A stretch of DNA of 64,000 nucleotides, taken from the NCBI GenBank assembly GCA_023213395.1, contig CM041465.1, positions 160,649,741 through 160,713,740 on the forward strand. Direction: 5' to 3'. The stretch comes from Cycas panzhihuaensis. Taxonomy: Eukaryota; Cycadophyta. The position numbers were made by a program, and so were the translations under genes. Below are positions 48,091 to 58,376 of this stretch, piece by piece. The notes below the pieces were generated by a model. It made no database searches and was not told the DNA's origin. It was given only the letters and a program-made list of their open reading frames with translations. The stretch's first letter is position 1; every line of letters starts with the position of its first letter.

Positions 48091-49228
48091 ATGAAAGCAA
48101 CGCACAACAAGTCAGCAGAAAATGGCCGTGAAGGGTAGGAGGACCTAGCAATGAGGTAACCTGTATGAGAACAAACAATCCGATCGCCGTGAGCGCGAGG
48201 GGAGAAAACCCTCGAGTGCCAAAAGGTCGCCTCTAGAAAGCGAAACATGCCCCCGAGTGGGGGGGCATTCCTTTTGGGGACTCCAAGAGCAAGAAAGGAC
48301 TACGGAAATGAGTCCAGGCGGTGAAACGAGCCAAACGAGTATAAACTCGGGCAGGCACGGGAGTAGCGCGCAAAACAATGCAGAAGGGCCCTGGCCAAAA
48401 GCGCGATGATGACGCACCATAAATGCCCTTGCAGGAGGGAAAAAAGGGCATCAACATAGCGCTTGACGATGGCCGTAAGGCAAAGGTAATCGGGACAACG
48501 AGACGGTCCCAACGACTGACGCGAGACCAAAAACAGAGGAAGTGCGTTGGGGCCCCGCCTATATAAGGAAATCGACGGAAAATGGATTCATTTTCACCGG
48601 CCTCGCATCTGAAACCAGAGCCATTTCCTTACGCAGCCGAGCGCGCCCAACTTTGGAGGCACGCAGGGAGATCCGACCGTCGTATCGAGAGCGGAGAGAG
48701 CCAAAGACGACCGCACGATATGGCGATAAGCGATGAGACCGGATCCGGTGAGTGGAAATCACTAAACCGACCTAAATCGAAGTTCACAGTTTGTTGTTTT
48801 TGTGGTTTTAAAGTTATTTTGCATAGTTTAGGTGCCCCTTATGGGCAATGGAGGCTTCTCGATCCGAATCGGACCCGGAAGGAGGCGGGGACACAGGCAT
48901 TAGGGGAGCTCGGTCCTGGGCCCCACCGGGTCCACCGTAAGAAATTTTGTTTTTGGGCGTAAAACCCCCTTTGGGGGTCGCCGTCGCGACAATGATCGCG
49001 GTCGTGATCATTCTGCCATGCCCCGAATCGCCGCGGGACCGTGCAAACATAAGCGATCACCGAGTTTGGCGCGATCTGAGGCGGAAGGCGTAAAAATAGA
49101 CGTGAGGGCCAAAAGAGCCCCAAATCTCAGGCAGAGAGATTTGTGAGAGAGAGGTAATAATAGCTGACATGAGACTGACGTCAAGTGTTTTTGGTGTGAA
49201 CAGTCCCTCATGAGATAACCACGAGGAT
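48091..49228 (+). other. promoter and 5' untranslated region of the antisense gene
   Basis: The region between the extra RNase H and the antisense coding frame. It holds a TATA box at 48,560. A possible splice donor G|GTGAGT lies at 48,748, and an acceptor-like ...GAACAG ends at 49,203, between which the sequence turns T-rich (48,790-48,830); an intron in the leader is therefore plausible but unproven. Short overlapping open frames here have no family resemblance. Confidence 0.45.
48560..48568 (+). promoter_or_regulatory. TATA box for the antisense gene
   Basis: TATATAAGG in a GC-rich context (GGGGCCCCGCC precedes it). It points rightward, so transcription would start near 48,590 and run against the element's own direction. 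No other plus-strand TATA is as good in the 600 bp before the coding frame. Confidence 0.55.
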
Positions 49229-51120
49229 GTGGGTATGGCTATGCTGAGTTACATGGAGATGATGACTCAGGAGGATAGGGACATGCTGGAGAGGTGTGGC
49301 CTATATAAGGCCCTCAAGACACCTCAAGACATGTCGCACTGTAGGTCAGGTGGATATAGTGTCCCATTGGGACCGGGAGGAGGCATGTGTTCCACCTACC
49401 ATGTGGGGATGTGGCCACACGCCGAGGGATATCCCATGGACACTGGGAGTTCCGGCTGTGAGGCCGGTGAGACTCGGACGCCAAAGACCGAGGCAAAGAC
49501 AGGAGGCGCCTGTTCTTCAGTGAGCCGGGTGGGATCGGAGGAGCACCCTCCAAACAATTTACTATCCGGATTCCTCGAGTGAGGAAGATGATCATATCGT
49601 ATTCGCTCCGCATTTCCGAAATGTAACTATAGAGAGATACCGGAGGATGGATGGATGCGTCACCGCGGCCGGGCGAGAGGATGGATCTGGCGTACCGATA
49701 GCGGCGAACCTAGTCGCACAGCTGGACGCTATCAGGACGTCCGGCAGAGGAGGGCTATCATATAGCACACTGTTGTAGTGTTGGTATTTCGATCACTTCG
49801 CGGCAGTGGCACCAGCGGGGGGACCTCACCCTATCACAGATCAGGCCCCGATGGTCCACAGATGGCAGACTCGACTGAGGGGGACGGAGGACAGGGCCCA
49901 TGTCAGGCGATCGGTGGAGGCGACATCACTAGACCTCCTCACCCTCCCAGACTACATAGCTGAGCCTTACAGGATGGTGAGGTGGGATAGTGACGATGAG
50001 GCGGGCGGAGCAAGAGTGTCCGCGGGAGATGACAGTAGTGACGACGGGGATAGTGGAGATAGTGTGGCTGGCCCGTCACGACCTGCAGGGGAGGCAGGTC
50101 CTTCAGGGACAGCAGGACAGGCAGAGGGTCCATCTGGGGCTGCCGGAGGAGAGGCAGGCCCATCAGGAGCGCAGGGTGAGGTCAGGGGACCCGTGACTAG
50201 GGCCCGCAGGCTACGGATCGTGATGGGATCTGCAGGGACGAGAGCAGGGGCCACCCCCATGAGAAGAGGGACCCAGGCAGGAGGTGCTCAAGAGGCAGGC
50301 ACCAAGTGAGAGCCAGGAGGAGAGGATGTCGCGCGACCGGAGGATCAGGCGGCTACAGCAGGTGAGAGCCAACCTTTACCAAAGTCATTTAGCATCCAGA
50401 TAGATGTTTGGTTTGATTTGATCATGGTATATGGTATATAGACCCATCATGGCGTGTTGCATTGGCAGGTACAGCGAAAATCAGGAGACTGATAGAGGCT
50501 GTGGCGAGGGAGATATTCCTCGTGTGTACGCAGAGGGGCAACCGCCCATCCAGCAAAGCGATGAGCCCAGAGCAGGAGCCCACAGAGGCATTCGTCCCAT
50601 TGGTGAGGGCGAGGGACATATGGGCAGAGTCCCAAGAGCATGCTACATCCTGTGGACGATCGCAGCAGAGAGAGACGACGCGAGGTGCGAGAGGGATGAC
50701 GCGACGCGAGAGACGAGCTGCGAGAACAGGTCCAGACTCTAGAGGCACAGGTGGTGGTGCAAAGTGAGATAGCGAGAGCAGGACCCACCGATAATTGTCA
50801 CAGAGCATCTCAGATGACAGAGGAGGTACTCGGGAGCGGATCGTATCCGTGCCGAGACACGATCGCCTAGTAGCAGATGGTCTCGAGGTCGAGCCGAGGT
50901 GACACGGACCCACACGGCCATGACGACCCCAAGACGACCTGTGGATGAGGAGAGCAAGGCGGTAGCTCGCGGAGGCCTGTGGAGGAGCCTCGAGGCATGT
51001 GGTCCCCAGGAGAGGGATCACAGAGACCCGGAGATGGCACCCCAGGAGCGGGGCCATAGTAGTAGGATATGTATATGCAGATCTGACAGGAAAGACGGCC
51101 TGTGGGGTCATATATAGGGC
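49229..51120 (+). pseudogene. antisense gene of the Tat element: PMD-like N-terminus, acidic centre, coiled coil
   Basis: The N-terminus MTQEDRDMLERCGLYKAL (from 49,229) lies in one frame. After a shift near 49,320 the main frame runs from 49,296 to 50,361, with stops at 49,521, 49,773 and 50,307. It reads VSHWDREEACVPPTMW, HTPRDIPWTLGVPAV (resembling plant mobile domain proteins: 'W......F......T..D....LG[LV]PV'), GRGGLSYSTLL-x-CWYFDHF, WDSDDEAGG and a Gly/Ala/Pro/Ser-rich tract. A probable intron (50,362-50,468) leads to exon 2, GTAKIRRLIEAVAREI, and a coiled coil (RDELREQVQTLEAQ near 50,710). Antisense genes between pol and 3' LTR are known in plant Tat elements. The role is unknown. Confidence 0.65.
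50362..50468 (+). other. probable 107-nt intron in the antisense gene
   Basis: The donor is GCAG|GTGAGAG and the acceptor TTGCATTGGCAG|GTACAG. The interval is clearly T-richer than both flanks (GTTTGGTTTGATTTGATC at about 50,408). Splicing keeps the frame exactly: ...ATA before and GTAKIRRL after, the Gly codon being split. Reading through gives stops. Confidence 0.65.
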
Positions 51121-51700
51121 TATATGATTGTACCGCAAGGACACCGCTTCCTGTGATGTATGATGACATGACTTTTGATATGTATATATATATGCATGGG
51201 GTGATTGGAACCCCATTTGGATATGAGATACTGTGTATGATGTGTCATATGTGGATGATATGTATATTTATTTTGTGTATTGTGAATGTTATGTTGCAGA
51301 TGTTTTATGTTGTGTATATTTTGTTATATGATGCACACGTTTCCCCCCATGTACGACCACACACCTAACCAGGGCACACACACACGCCGTGAGCGGGACG
51401 ACATAGAGGTGTGAGGTTAGGGAGCAGGACGTAGTACATGTCTGTGAGAGCATAGCGGGATATGCGAAGGAAGCATGGACAGAAAGGGGAGCAACGATGC
51501 CCCCAAGTGTCTTCCTGGTTGGGGGATGCCCAAGCAAGACGACACAAGGGTTCCCAAGAGAGTATGGGAATGCGGGTTCCGTGGAAGGAACCGAAAAGAA
51601 GAAGGAGGAATCCATCTTAAGTTGCCACTCTACCCGTGGTTGGGAAGAATGGGGACAACCTAAGATGGTAGTTTACGCTTCTTTGAGCAAGGCGAAGGAA
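51121..51700. other. spacer between antisense gene and pol
   Basis: About 580 bp where the two convergent genes would terminate. It includes a T/G-rich, TATATA-containing stretch (51,175-51,330) that could hold polyadenylation signals for the antisense transcript. No coding signal. Confidence 0.5.
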
Positions 51701-51704
51701 TTGC

Positions 51705-52935
51705 CAAGGATCATGCGTAAAACTTAAGGAACATCCCATTAACGACTTTCTCAAATTCGAGCCCTTCCGTGGTGGCTATCTCAGAAGCACCATTATCGAG
51801 GGATTCGATAATGACAAAGGGACCAACCCATCGGGGTTTGAATTTGGTCAAACGGCCATGGAGATATTCGAGCTTGAGGACGTAGTCCCGTGAAACAAAG
51901 GGCGTGAACGCAGGCGTTTATCGTGAGCCCTTTGTGAGCGGGCTTTGGATGCTAGGTTAGCGGATAGGCGCTGCCGCCTCTCATCCAAAGCTTCGAGGTC
52001 GAGCAAAGTGCCGCCGGATCTACTCTTTGTCGATGAAACCTCAAGGGAAACTCGCAGAAGGGATCTCCACCTCCAATGGGAGCACCGCCTCGATCAGAGA
52101 CCGTGGAGAATCGGGTCATTCCTGGCGAATCGGATAGAGGTACGATAAGCCCACAAGGCGTAGAGCAACAAGGTGCCAATCCCTCCGGGATTGAGCAACG
52201 CCTTCTTGAGGATGCCGACAAGAGTCTTATTAAAAGACTCCACCGCCATTTGCCCGAGGGTAATAAGGGAAGAAGTCTTATGAGAGATTTTGAACTTCAC
52301 AAAGCTCATCCACCTCCTTATTACAAAAAGGAGTTCCATTATCGACGATTAGGACATCCTAATTCAAAGCGGCAAATGATGTGTGGTAAATGAACGTAGC
52401 AATTGTTTTGCGTGGGTAGTGATCAAGGGATGGCCTCGCCCATTTGGTGAAATACTCCGTGGCGCTCAAGATGAACTTGTCCGCGACGATTTAAGGTGGG
52501 GAGATAGCTCCAATGAGGTCTAGCCCCATCGAGCGAAAGGCCACTACGAAACAATAGGATGCAAGGCCTCGAAGGCACATGGGAAATGTTGGCGTGCTCT
52601 TGACATCGCCGACATTTCCGAAAGCAAAGCATGAGCGTCTCTAAAAAGAGACGGCCAAAAATAGCCCATGCGGCGATCCTCCGAGCCATAGACTAGCCCC
52701 GGTGACCTCCACAAATGCCGTGATGGCATTCACGGGCACTGGTCGCCTTCGCTGCCAGTGACGCAATGAGGAGGACCCCGTCGAAGGACCTCTTATACAA
52801 CACCTCATCCATGAGGAGGTATTGCCTGGCAGAAGTCTGGATATGAGATTTGACTTTGTTACTAGTGTCGGGGCGGTATTGCAGCTGCGTGAGATACCGC
52901 ACTATGTCACCGTACCACTCATTGTCGATGAGTGG
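51705..52935 (-). pseudogene. Tat element integrase
   Basis: Minus-strand reading gives MRYLTQLQYRP and MDEVLYKRSFDGVLL (52,902-52,780), then ECHHGICGGHRG and FRKCRRCQEHANISHVPSRP, which supply the HHCC zinc-binding residues. A frame change leads to the core with LNRRGQVHLERH in place of the usual 'NG..FI.VA.D'. The C-terminal part reads LRSRPF, YVLKLEYLHGRLTKFKPRWVGPF and ends near 51,715. It would insert element DNA. The core is broken in several places. It follows RNase H after LPDESILTI, with no second RNase H in between. Confidence 0.75.
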
Positions 52936-52950
52936 ATGGGGAGGAGCTCC

Positions 52951-53472
52951 CTAAATCGTCAAGATGGACTCATCGGGGAGAGAGTCGTCAACGGGAGTAT
53001 CAAAGGAGTTAGGGACAGGGGCGTCTGCAAGTTGCTCGGCCACTATCATGCCCTTCTTTGATTTCCGGTTAACGATAAGGAGATCAAATTCTTGGAGTAG
53101 GACGGCCCAACGACCGGCCCTACCCGTCAAATCCGAACGAGTAAGTAAGTATCTCAAGGGATCAGATTGAACGATCACCTTGGTAGTATTGCCGAGCAAG
53201 TAGTGCCTAAACTTCTTGGTGGCATGGACCAAGGAGAGGCATTCCTTCTCTAGGGAATAGTTAAGCTCAGCCCACCAGAGTGCGGTGATGAAATATATAG
53301 CTCTCTCGCCTCGAGTCATCCTCCTGAGCGAGCATAGCGCCCAAGGATTCGTCAGTCGCTGAGGTATACAGGATGAAGGGCCTATCGAATCAGGGAGGCG
53401 CCAACGTAGGAGCAGAAGCCAGGGCTTCCTTGAGTCCTTCGAAGGCCTTTTGGGTCTTGTCAGACCAGGCAA
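52951..53472 (-). pseudogene. Tat element RNase H (gypsy type)
   Basis: A 173-codon open frame. Its second half reads NYSLEKECLSLVHATKKFRH, TTKVIVQSDPLRYLLTRSDL, GRWAVLLQEFDLLIV and KKGMIVAEQLADAPV. This is the connection/RNase H region of Tat- and Athila-branch gypsy elements ('Y...EK.CLALV.A..[KR]LRHY', 'DPL[KR]YL', 'GR...W...L.EFD', 'KG..[IL]AD.LA'). The first half is in a shifted frame. The domain degrades the RNA template during reverse transcription. Confidence 0.88.
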
Positions 53473-53479
53473 AAGGGCC

Positions 53480-54190
53480 CTTCTTCAACAGTTTGTGAGG
53501 GGTTTAGCTCACAAGTTGGCTAAGAAGCGCCTGAGGAAACCGAGCCTACCTAGAAACGACTTAATCTACCGTTGAGTTCTAGGAGGTGGCATGTCGAGGA
53601 TCGCCCTGACTTTGTCAGGGTCGATCTGAATTCCCCGCTTGGATACGAGGAATCCAAGGAGTTTGCCCAAGGTAACGGCAAACACACATTTAAGCGGATT
53701 AAGGCTGACGTGATACTCGCCAAGATCGTGAGAAGATGGCACGAAGTCGGAAGGATGATGGGCTCACGCCGAAAGACCCATCATATCATCCATAAAGACC
53801 TCCAACGTGTCGCTCATGAGGTCATGGAAAATGAAATGCATGGCTATTTGGTAAGTAGCACCTGCATTTTTAAGGCCAGGGCATCGCCTTGTAGGCGAAG
53901 GAACCCCAAGGAGTAGTGAAGGCCGCCTTATGGCGGTCTTGGCAAATCAATTTGGTTGTAACCGAGAAGTCCCATTAGGGACATCACTGAATCCGGCCAA
54001 GGCGATCAATGATCCGATCTAAGAAGGGTAACGGAAATTGTCCTTAGGACAAGCGTTGTTGATGTCGTGAAAGTCGACATATACGGATTGCCTGCTCTTT
54101 TAGCAACGGAGCAATGTTGGAGACCCACTTGGGGTAATCAATAGAGGTAATGAGTCCAGTCAAAAGCTTTTCTACCTCCATCTTGATGGC
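53480..54190 (-). pseudogene. Tat element reverse transcriptase
   Basis: Motifs on the minus strand, in order: VEKLLTGLI and YPKWVSNIAPL (about 54,180-54,110), DNFRYP (about 54,030), ATYQIAMHFIFHDLM (about 53,860-53,815), VFMDDMM with the catalytic box FMDD at 53,796-53,785, and KLLGFLVSKRGIQIDPDKV (about 53,680-53,620). The last is the conserved 'F.GF.V..RGI...P.K' segment of gypsy RT. Several frameshifts separate the pieces. The enzyme would copy the 16-kb genomic RNA. Confidence 0.85.
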
Positions 54191-55169
54191 GCAGAAAGCT
54201 TCGTGAAGGGGACCACCGCTCGGTGCACAGTGGGCGCCAGAAGGGTGGTGAGGTTATGGGTGACAATCGAGGGTCAATTCCCTTCATGTCAAGATAATCC
54301 CACGCCGAAAATGTCTCGAAACTCCCGGAATGTAGGAGTATTCCCTTACCTCATCGAGAGCATTCCACCCAACCTTAATGACCTTGCCCGGCCAAGACTA
54401 CATCCCGGGTTGCCCCCATGCACATGGCGTTGCCCTCCTCGAAGTGGAGAGGGGCAAGATCAACGGGAGGAGGAGGAATAAGAGACGGGATCGGATCGTC
54501 AAGCATGGATCCGACCACGAGGATCTTCTGGTGACCCAGCCGGTGGTGACCGAAAGTGTTAGCGCAAGGCCCTGCTAGATACTCGGCGGGGCTTCATCGT
54601 CCTCGAAATAATCCACCCCATGGATGACCTTACTTCGAGTAGGAGAAGCGCCGGAGGGAGCGAGAGCAACGGACCGTGATGACCATCGGGTTGCTCGGCT
54701 TCCTCACTAAATCAAGGAAAAGCAGAAGGTGACCCTCAGAAGGAGCGAAAGGCAATTCCTCAAAACCATTACCTATGGGGGGTAATGAAAGAGGAGAAAT
54801 GCCGACAAAGTGTCAACACGAGCGATGACGCGACACGCACGAAGGGCTAGCCTCACCATGAGAGGGGTTCTAGGCGGGATCTAGAACAAGGTCAAGCGAC
54901 CTATTGGCGCGAAGGAAAGAGACGGGTTAAGGACAATCCTCGTCTTCGTCGAGCGACTCATCATCGCTGAACGAAGCGAGGTACCCGTAACTCCCAACGC
55001 CAATAGGGGCGAACCGCGTGAGACTAGGAGGATAAGACGCGGGGTCTTCCTCGGATGGATTAGGTATCCCAATAGAGCAAGCCGAGGCATGAGTGGATGA
55101 ACCTTGGTTTGCCGAACTGGTAGAGCGAGTTTGTTTAGTAAAAGGGCGTTCACGGGGGATCACTCTCAT
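54191..55169 (-). other. protease-RT spacer of the Tat element
   Basis: About 1 kb with overlapping partial open frames, none recognisable. Such a spacer is usual between the protease-like domain and RT in this branch. A Ser/Pro/Asp-rich stretch lies at 54,930-55,160. Confidence 0.5.
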
Positions 55170-55480
55170 TCATCCATCATGGACGAATTTAAGTTGTCCC
55201 CAAAGGGTCGAGCACACGGCTCCCATTTGATCGAGCCATGGACGACCAAGAAGGAGGTTGTAGTCCACATCAATGTCAAGGACTACAACATCGGTGAGAA
55301 CGGTCTTACCCTCAAGGGTAAGCAGAATCGCGACAGATCCCAGAGGGGTCTTCTCCCTACCGTCATACCCTTGGCATCGCCAGGGAACGGGTTCCAAGGA
55401 TGAAATACCAAGCTCTTGCATGACATGCCAGGGCATGAGATTGACTAAGAACCGTTGTCGACAGCTTCTTCAAGAGTATA
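55170..55480 (-). pseudogene. Tat element aspartic protease-like domain
   Basis: EEAVDNGS (about 55,470-55,450) gives the active-site region, with D-N-G where D-[ST]-G is expected, and is followed in the next frame by VNLMPWHVMQELGI. The main open frame (55,436-55,170) contains LEPVPWRCQGYD, VLDIDVDYNLLLGRPWLDQMGAV and LKFVHDG. It cleaves the polyprotein. The homologous relic is at 6,901-7,134. Confidence 0.8.
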
Positions 55481-56232
55481 ATCAAAGCGTGTCGATGGTG
55501 ATGGTGAATGGGAAGTTCCACCGACGCCCTTTCACCGTAGGGGAAGATCTTTAGGATTAAAGGAAATAGCGGGTCCACCACCTTGGGCGACACCCAAAGC
55601 GTGGACAGGTACGTCACTTGATCCTAAAGCTTCCAGGAGGAGGGCCCGCTCGGGACAACTCCTCAGAACGTCCATCAAGGACATTCCCGCAGCGACCGTA
55701 TGGAGCTCGTCCACGACCGAGAAAGGCTTACCCTTCCCAGTAGGTTGGGTAAGTGCCCTTCTGGTCGTAACGACCAGGCGCAGTGAATAGCCTTGGGAAA
55801 AAGGGACTTGGAGGAAGGGTCTTGGAAGAGGGCTCAAGGAGCGGAGGACAAAAGCTCCCGCTTCCTTAGCGCTTGAGATCGCGTAAGGGCAAAGTGGGAG
55901 TTGCTTCACAATGGATCACCTTCTTCCCCGCTACGGGTCGTGAAGGCGACGGTGTGACGGCAGGAGAACGAGAAGAGGAAGAAGAATTCCTAGCGTCCTT
56001 CCCTTTATCGCGGAAGGGCTGGATCCGCGATCTTCCCTGCTACGGTTGTTCTTGGTTTGTTTTGCGATCACGCCCCCGTGCTTAGGAACGGATCCTTATG
56101 AACCTGGTTGATCCAAATTAGGCCTTGAGGCCCGCTTGGGAGAAGAATCGGCCGAGGGGCATCCTTTGGATGCCGGGCCCTACAACGCAAATCGTCAGGA
56201 AGCAATCCCCATGAATGGAGCACCACTTCTTC
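55481..56232 (-). other. Gag-protease linker of the Tat element
   Basis: Overlapping minus-strand open pieces (55,532-55,909) with Arg/Ser/Pro-rich composition. One segment (VVDELHTVAAGMSLMDVLR, about 55,722-55,666) matches a short conserved motif that often precedes the protease in this branch. No CCHC knuckle was found. Confidence 0.45.
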
Positions 56233-58185
56233 TCAAGCGGGGTCGACCTCCTCGCCGAGAGGATCGGGCTTCCATTCCCTGGGAAGAGGAGCTTGGGTAG
56301 TTTGTTGGACTTGCTTGTTTGACGTGGGAGATGAAGGAGCTTGAAGCTTGAGCTCCTTCATCGTGACGCTCAAATGAGCGATAAATGATGTGAGAGGGTC
56401 TAAAGTCCTCTCGGTAGGATGAGAGGAAGACCGCATCGGCTGGGAAGGTTTGGTATCTTTGGTAGAGGGTGGTGCCTCACTACCGTGAGGGCTTAAGAGG
56501 TTTCTTGAGACCCACTTGGATCTCAATAGCCTCCAACGCCAAGCACTTGGCGATCGCGGAATCACATGTGGTCGCCCCATCTTGAGGACTTCCACGTGGA
56601 CTTCGGACGAGCGCATTGTGACGAGGTCTCGCTTCAACTCCTCGGGCAATGTTGCCTTAGTGGAGTGAAGCAAGTCATGGAATCGCCGCACAAAGTCACG
56701 ATTCATCTCATCGTGGCCTTGTTTGAGCGAAAGAAGAGACTTCATTCTGCTCTCGAATGGACGAGCTACATCAAAATAGTTGATGAACTCATCTACCAAT
56801 TCTTTGGAATGAATGGATTGAATGGGCAGGGAGATGGTAGAACCATTTGAGGGCGTCACCCTGCAAGGATCTAGGAAATAGTTTCATCAAAATATGGTCG
56901 TAAGCCCAGTAATCGATGCATGCCATAGAAAAACTACGGACATGCTCTGCCGGGTCTTACGACGAAGTCCCATCGAATCTAGGAACTTGTGGGGATGAGG
57001 CGGCAAGTTGGTTCGCAACGCCTCAACCGAAAGAGGGTTGACCTAAAGTCCATGAAGGCGCGCCCTTGCTCGAACTGTAGGATCAACGAATGTCGGTAGG
57101 TAGCACAAGGAGCGGGTGGGGGTGGAACACCCATCCCTCCTTGAGGAAGCGCCCCTTGCTGAAAGAGGCGTGGGGGTAAGCGCCTTGGAAGGGAGTCGAG
57201 TTCCCTTGCGAAGGCACGACGGATGGGATTGCACTGGAAGAAGGGCAAGACGGATGTGGAATCGGGTTTTACCCATATGGGCCACCCGTAGGTGGAGCAA
57301 CCCCATATGGGTGTAGCGGATCCACCCCATAAACGGGAAGGCGACTTCCTCTACCCTGCCCCCAAGGTTGAGAGGTATATCACGGGGGCGTAGAAGGAAG
57401 CACCAACGTCTTTGAGGCTGGAGGATGCGTGGGAGCGGATCCCACATGACTAGTGGTTGGAAAGCTAGTAGGGCCAATAGGCCTACTAGGGATGGTATGC
57501 GCCACATTAGGAGATGGCACATTGGTTTGATTAGGAGCGGGTATGCTTACCCTCAGTTGAGGGAAAGACACACCACAAGAAGATCTTAAGGCATTAGGAC
57601 CTTGATGAGAGACGGAAGGTGCCACACACGCCCCCACTGCAGGGAATGAGTGGGTCGTACGTGTAGGCACGAAAGGATTTGTGGTCATAGGAAGGGTGGA
57701 TGAGGATGAAGCATGAGGTGGGGGAGCGGAAGAGGAAGAGGCCCCTCCACGAAGAACATCCTCAAACCACCTGGGGCCGGTTGCAAGCGTGTTCTTGCGC
57801 AACACTCATTGAAACCCTCAACTACGTCAACATGAGGAGTCCCAACACACTCGTAAGAGGTGATCGGAACCTCAAACAAGGTAGGATCCTCGGAACGTTC
57901 CTCATAAGAATTGCCAACTACGTGGCGACCCTCAAGAGGAACGGGTCCTTCTACAACGTGGGTAGAAGGATGAACATCGAAAGAAAGGTGTTGGTCATTT
58001 AGATAATAAAGGGGGTCGTCACCCTCTTGGGTGGACCCGGGAATAACAGGAGGAAGGGCATGGGTTTCCATGGCTGAAGTATAGTAGGACCAATCGGAAG
58101 AGTATCCCTCCATAGTCGGATCAGAATCTGACAAGGCAAGAAGGCGATACTCGGGGTCCTCTAACAAAGGAGGTAGACTGCGCAA
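56233..58185 (-). pseudogene. Tat element Gag
   Basis: The N-terminal half (58,185-57,040) is acidic, then Pro/Gly/Ser-rich, over several frames. The capsid part is well preserved in 56,859-56,233: SKELVDEFINYFDVARPFES, SLLSLKQGHDE, RDFVRRFHDLLHS and LPEELKRDLV. This is the Retrotrans_gag pattern ('W..L...F...F', 'L..[IV]KQ...E.[IL]..[FY]V.RF'). The segment just upstream (about 56,960-56,870) reads FSMACIDYW and ILMKLFPRSLQGDA, in line with 'F..SL.G.A..W'. Gag forms the particle. Its start is not certain; the ATG at 58,185 opens the longest upstream frame. Confidence 0.8.
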
Positions 58186-58353
58186 ACGACGAGAGAAACG
58201 CCGTATGCAAAGTCAACCGACAATGTTAGGAAAGGAGAAAAAGCGGTAAAACACACGCGTTGGGGGGTGCCCAACGTGGAAATGAAGGTAAGTATGAAAA
58301 GGATCACACAAGAGTAGCGAAACCAAGCAGAAGAGCGAAACTAGCTCCCATAC

Positions 58354-58376
58354 TAGCAGTCCCAGATGGTCGCCGG
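58354..58376 (-). promoter_or_regulatory. primer-binding site region of the Tat element
   Basis: On the minus strand the 5' LTR ends ...AGGCCCA and is followed by CCGGCGACCATCTGGGACTG, similar in form to the TGGCG(A/C)C...GGGGA primer sites of Tat/Athila-branch elements. I cannot assign the tRNA. Confidence 0.5.

Noticed and set aside
48582-48962. Open frame of 126 codons starting 14 bp after the TATA box
   Set aside because: Too close to the TATA box for its ATG to be in the transcript, no domain, and it spans a likely 5' untranslated intron.
49302-49310. Second TATATAAGG on the plus strand
   Set aside because: It lies inside the antisense coding frame and encodes Leu-Tyr-Lys of the motif CGLYKAL, so it is probably coincidental.
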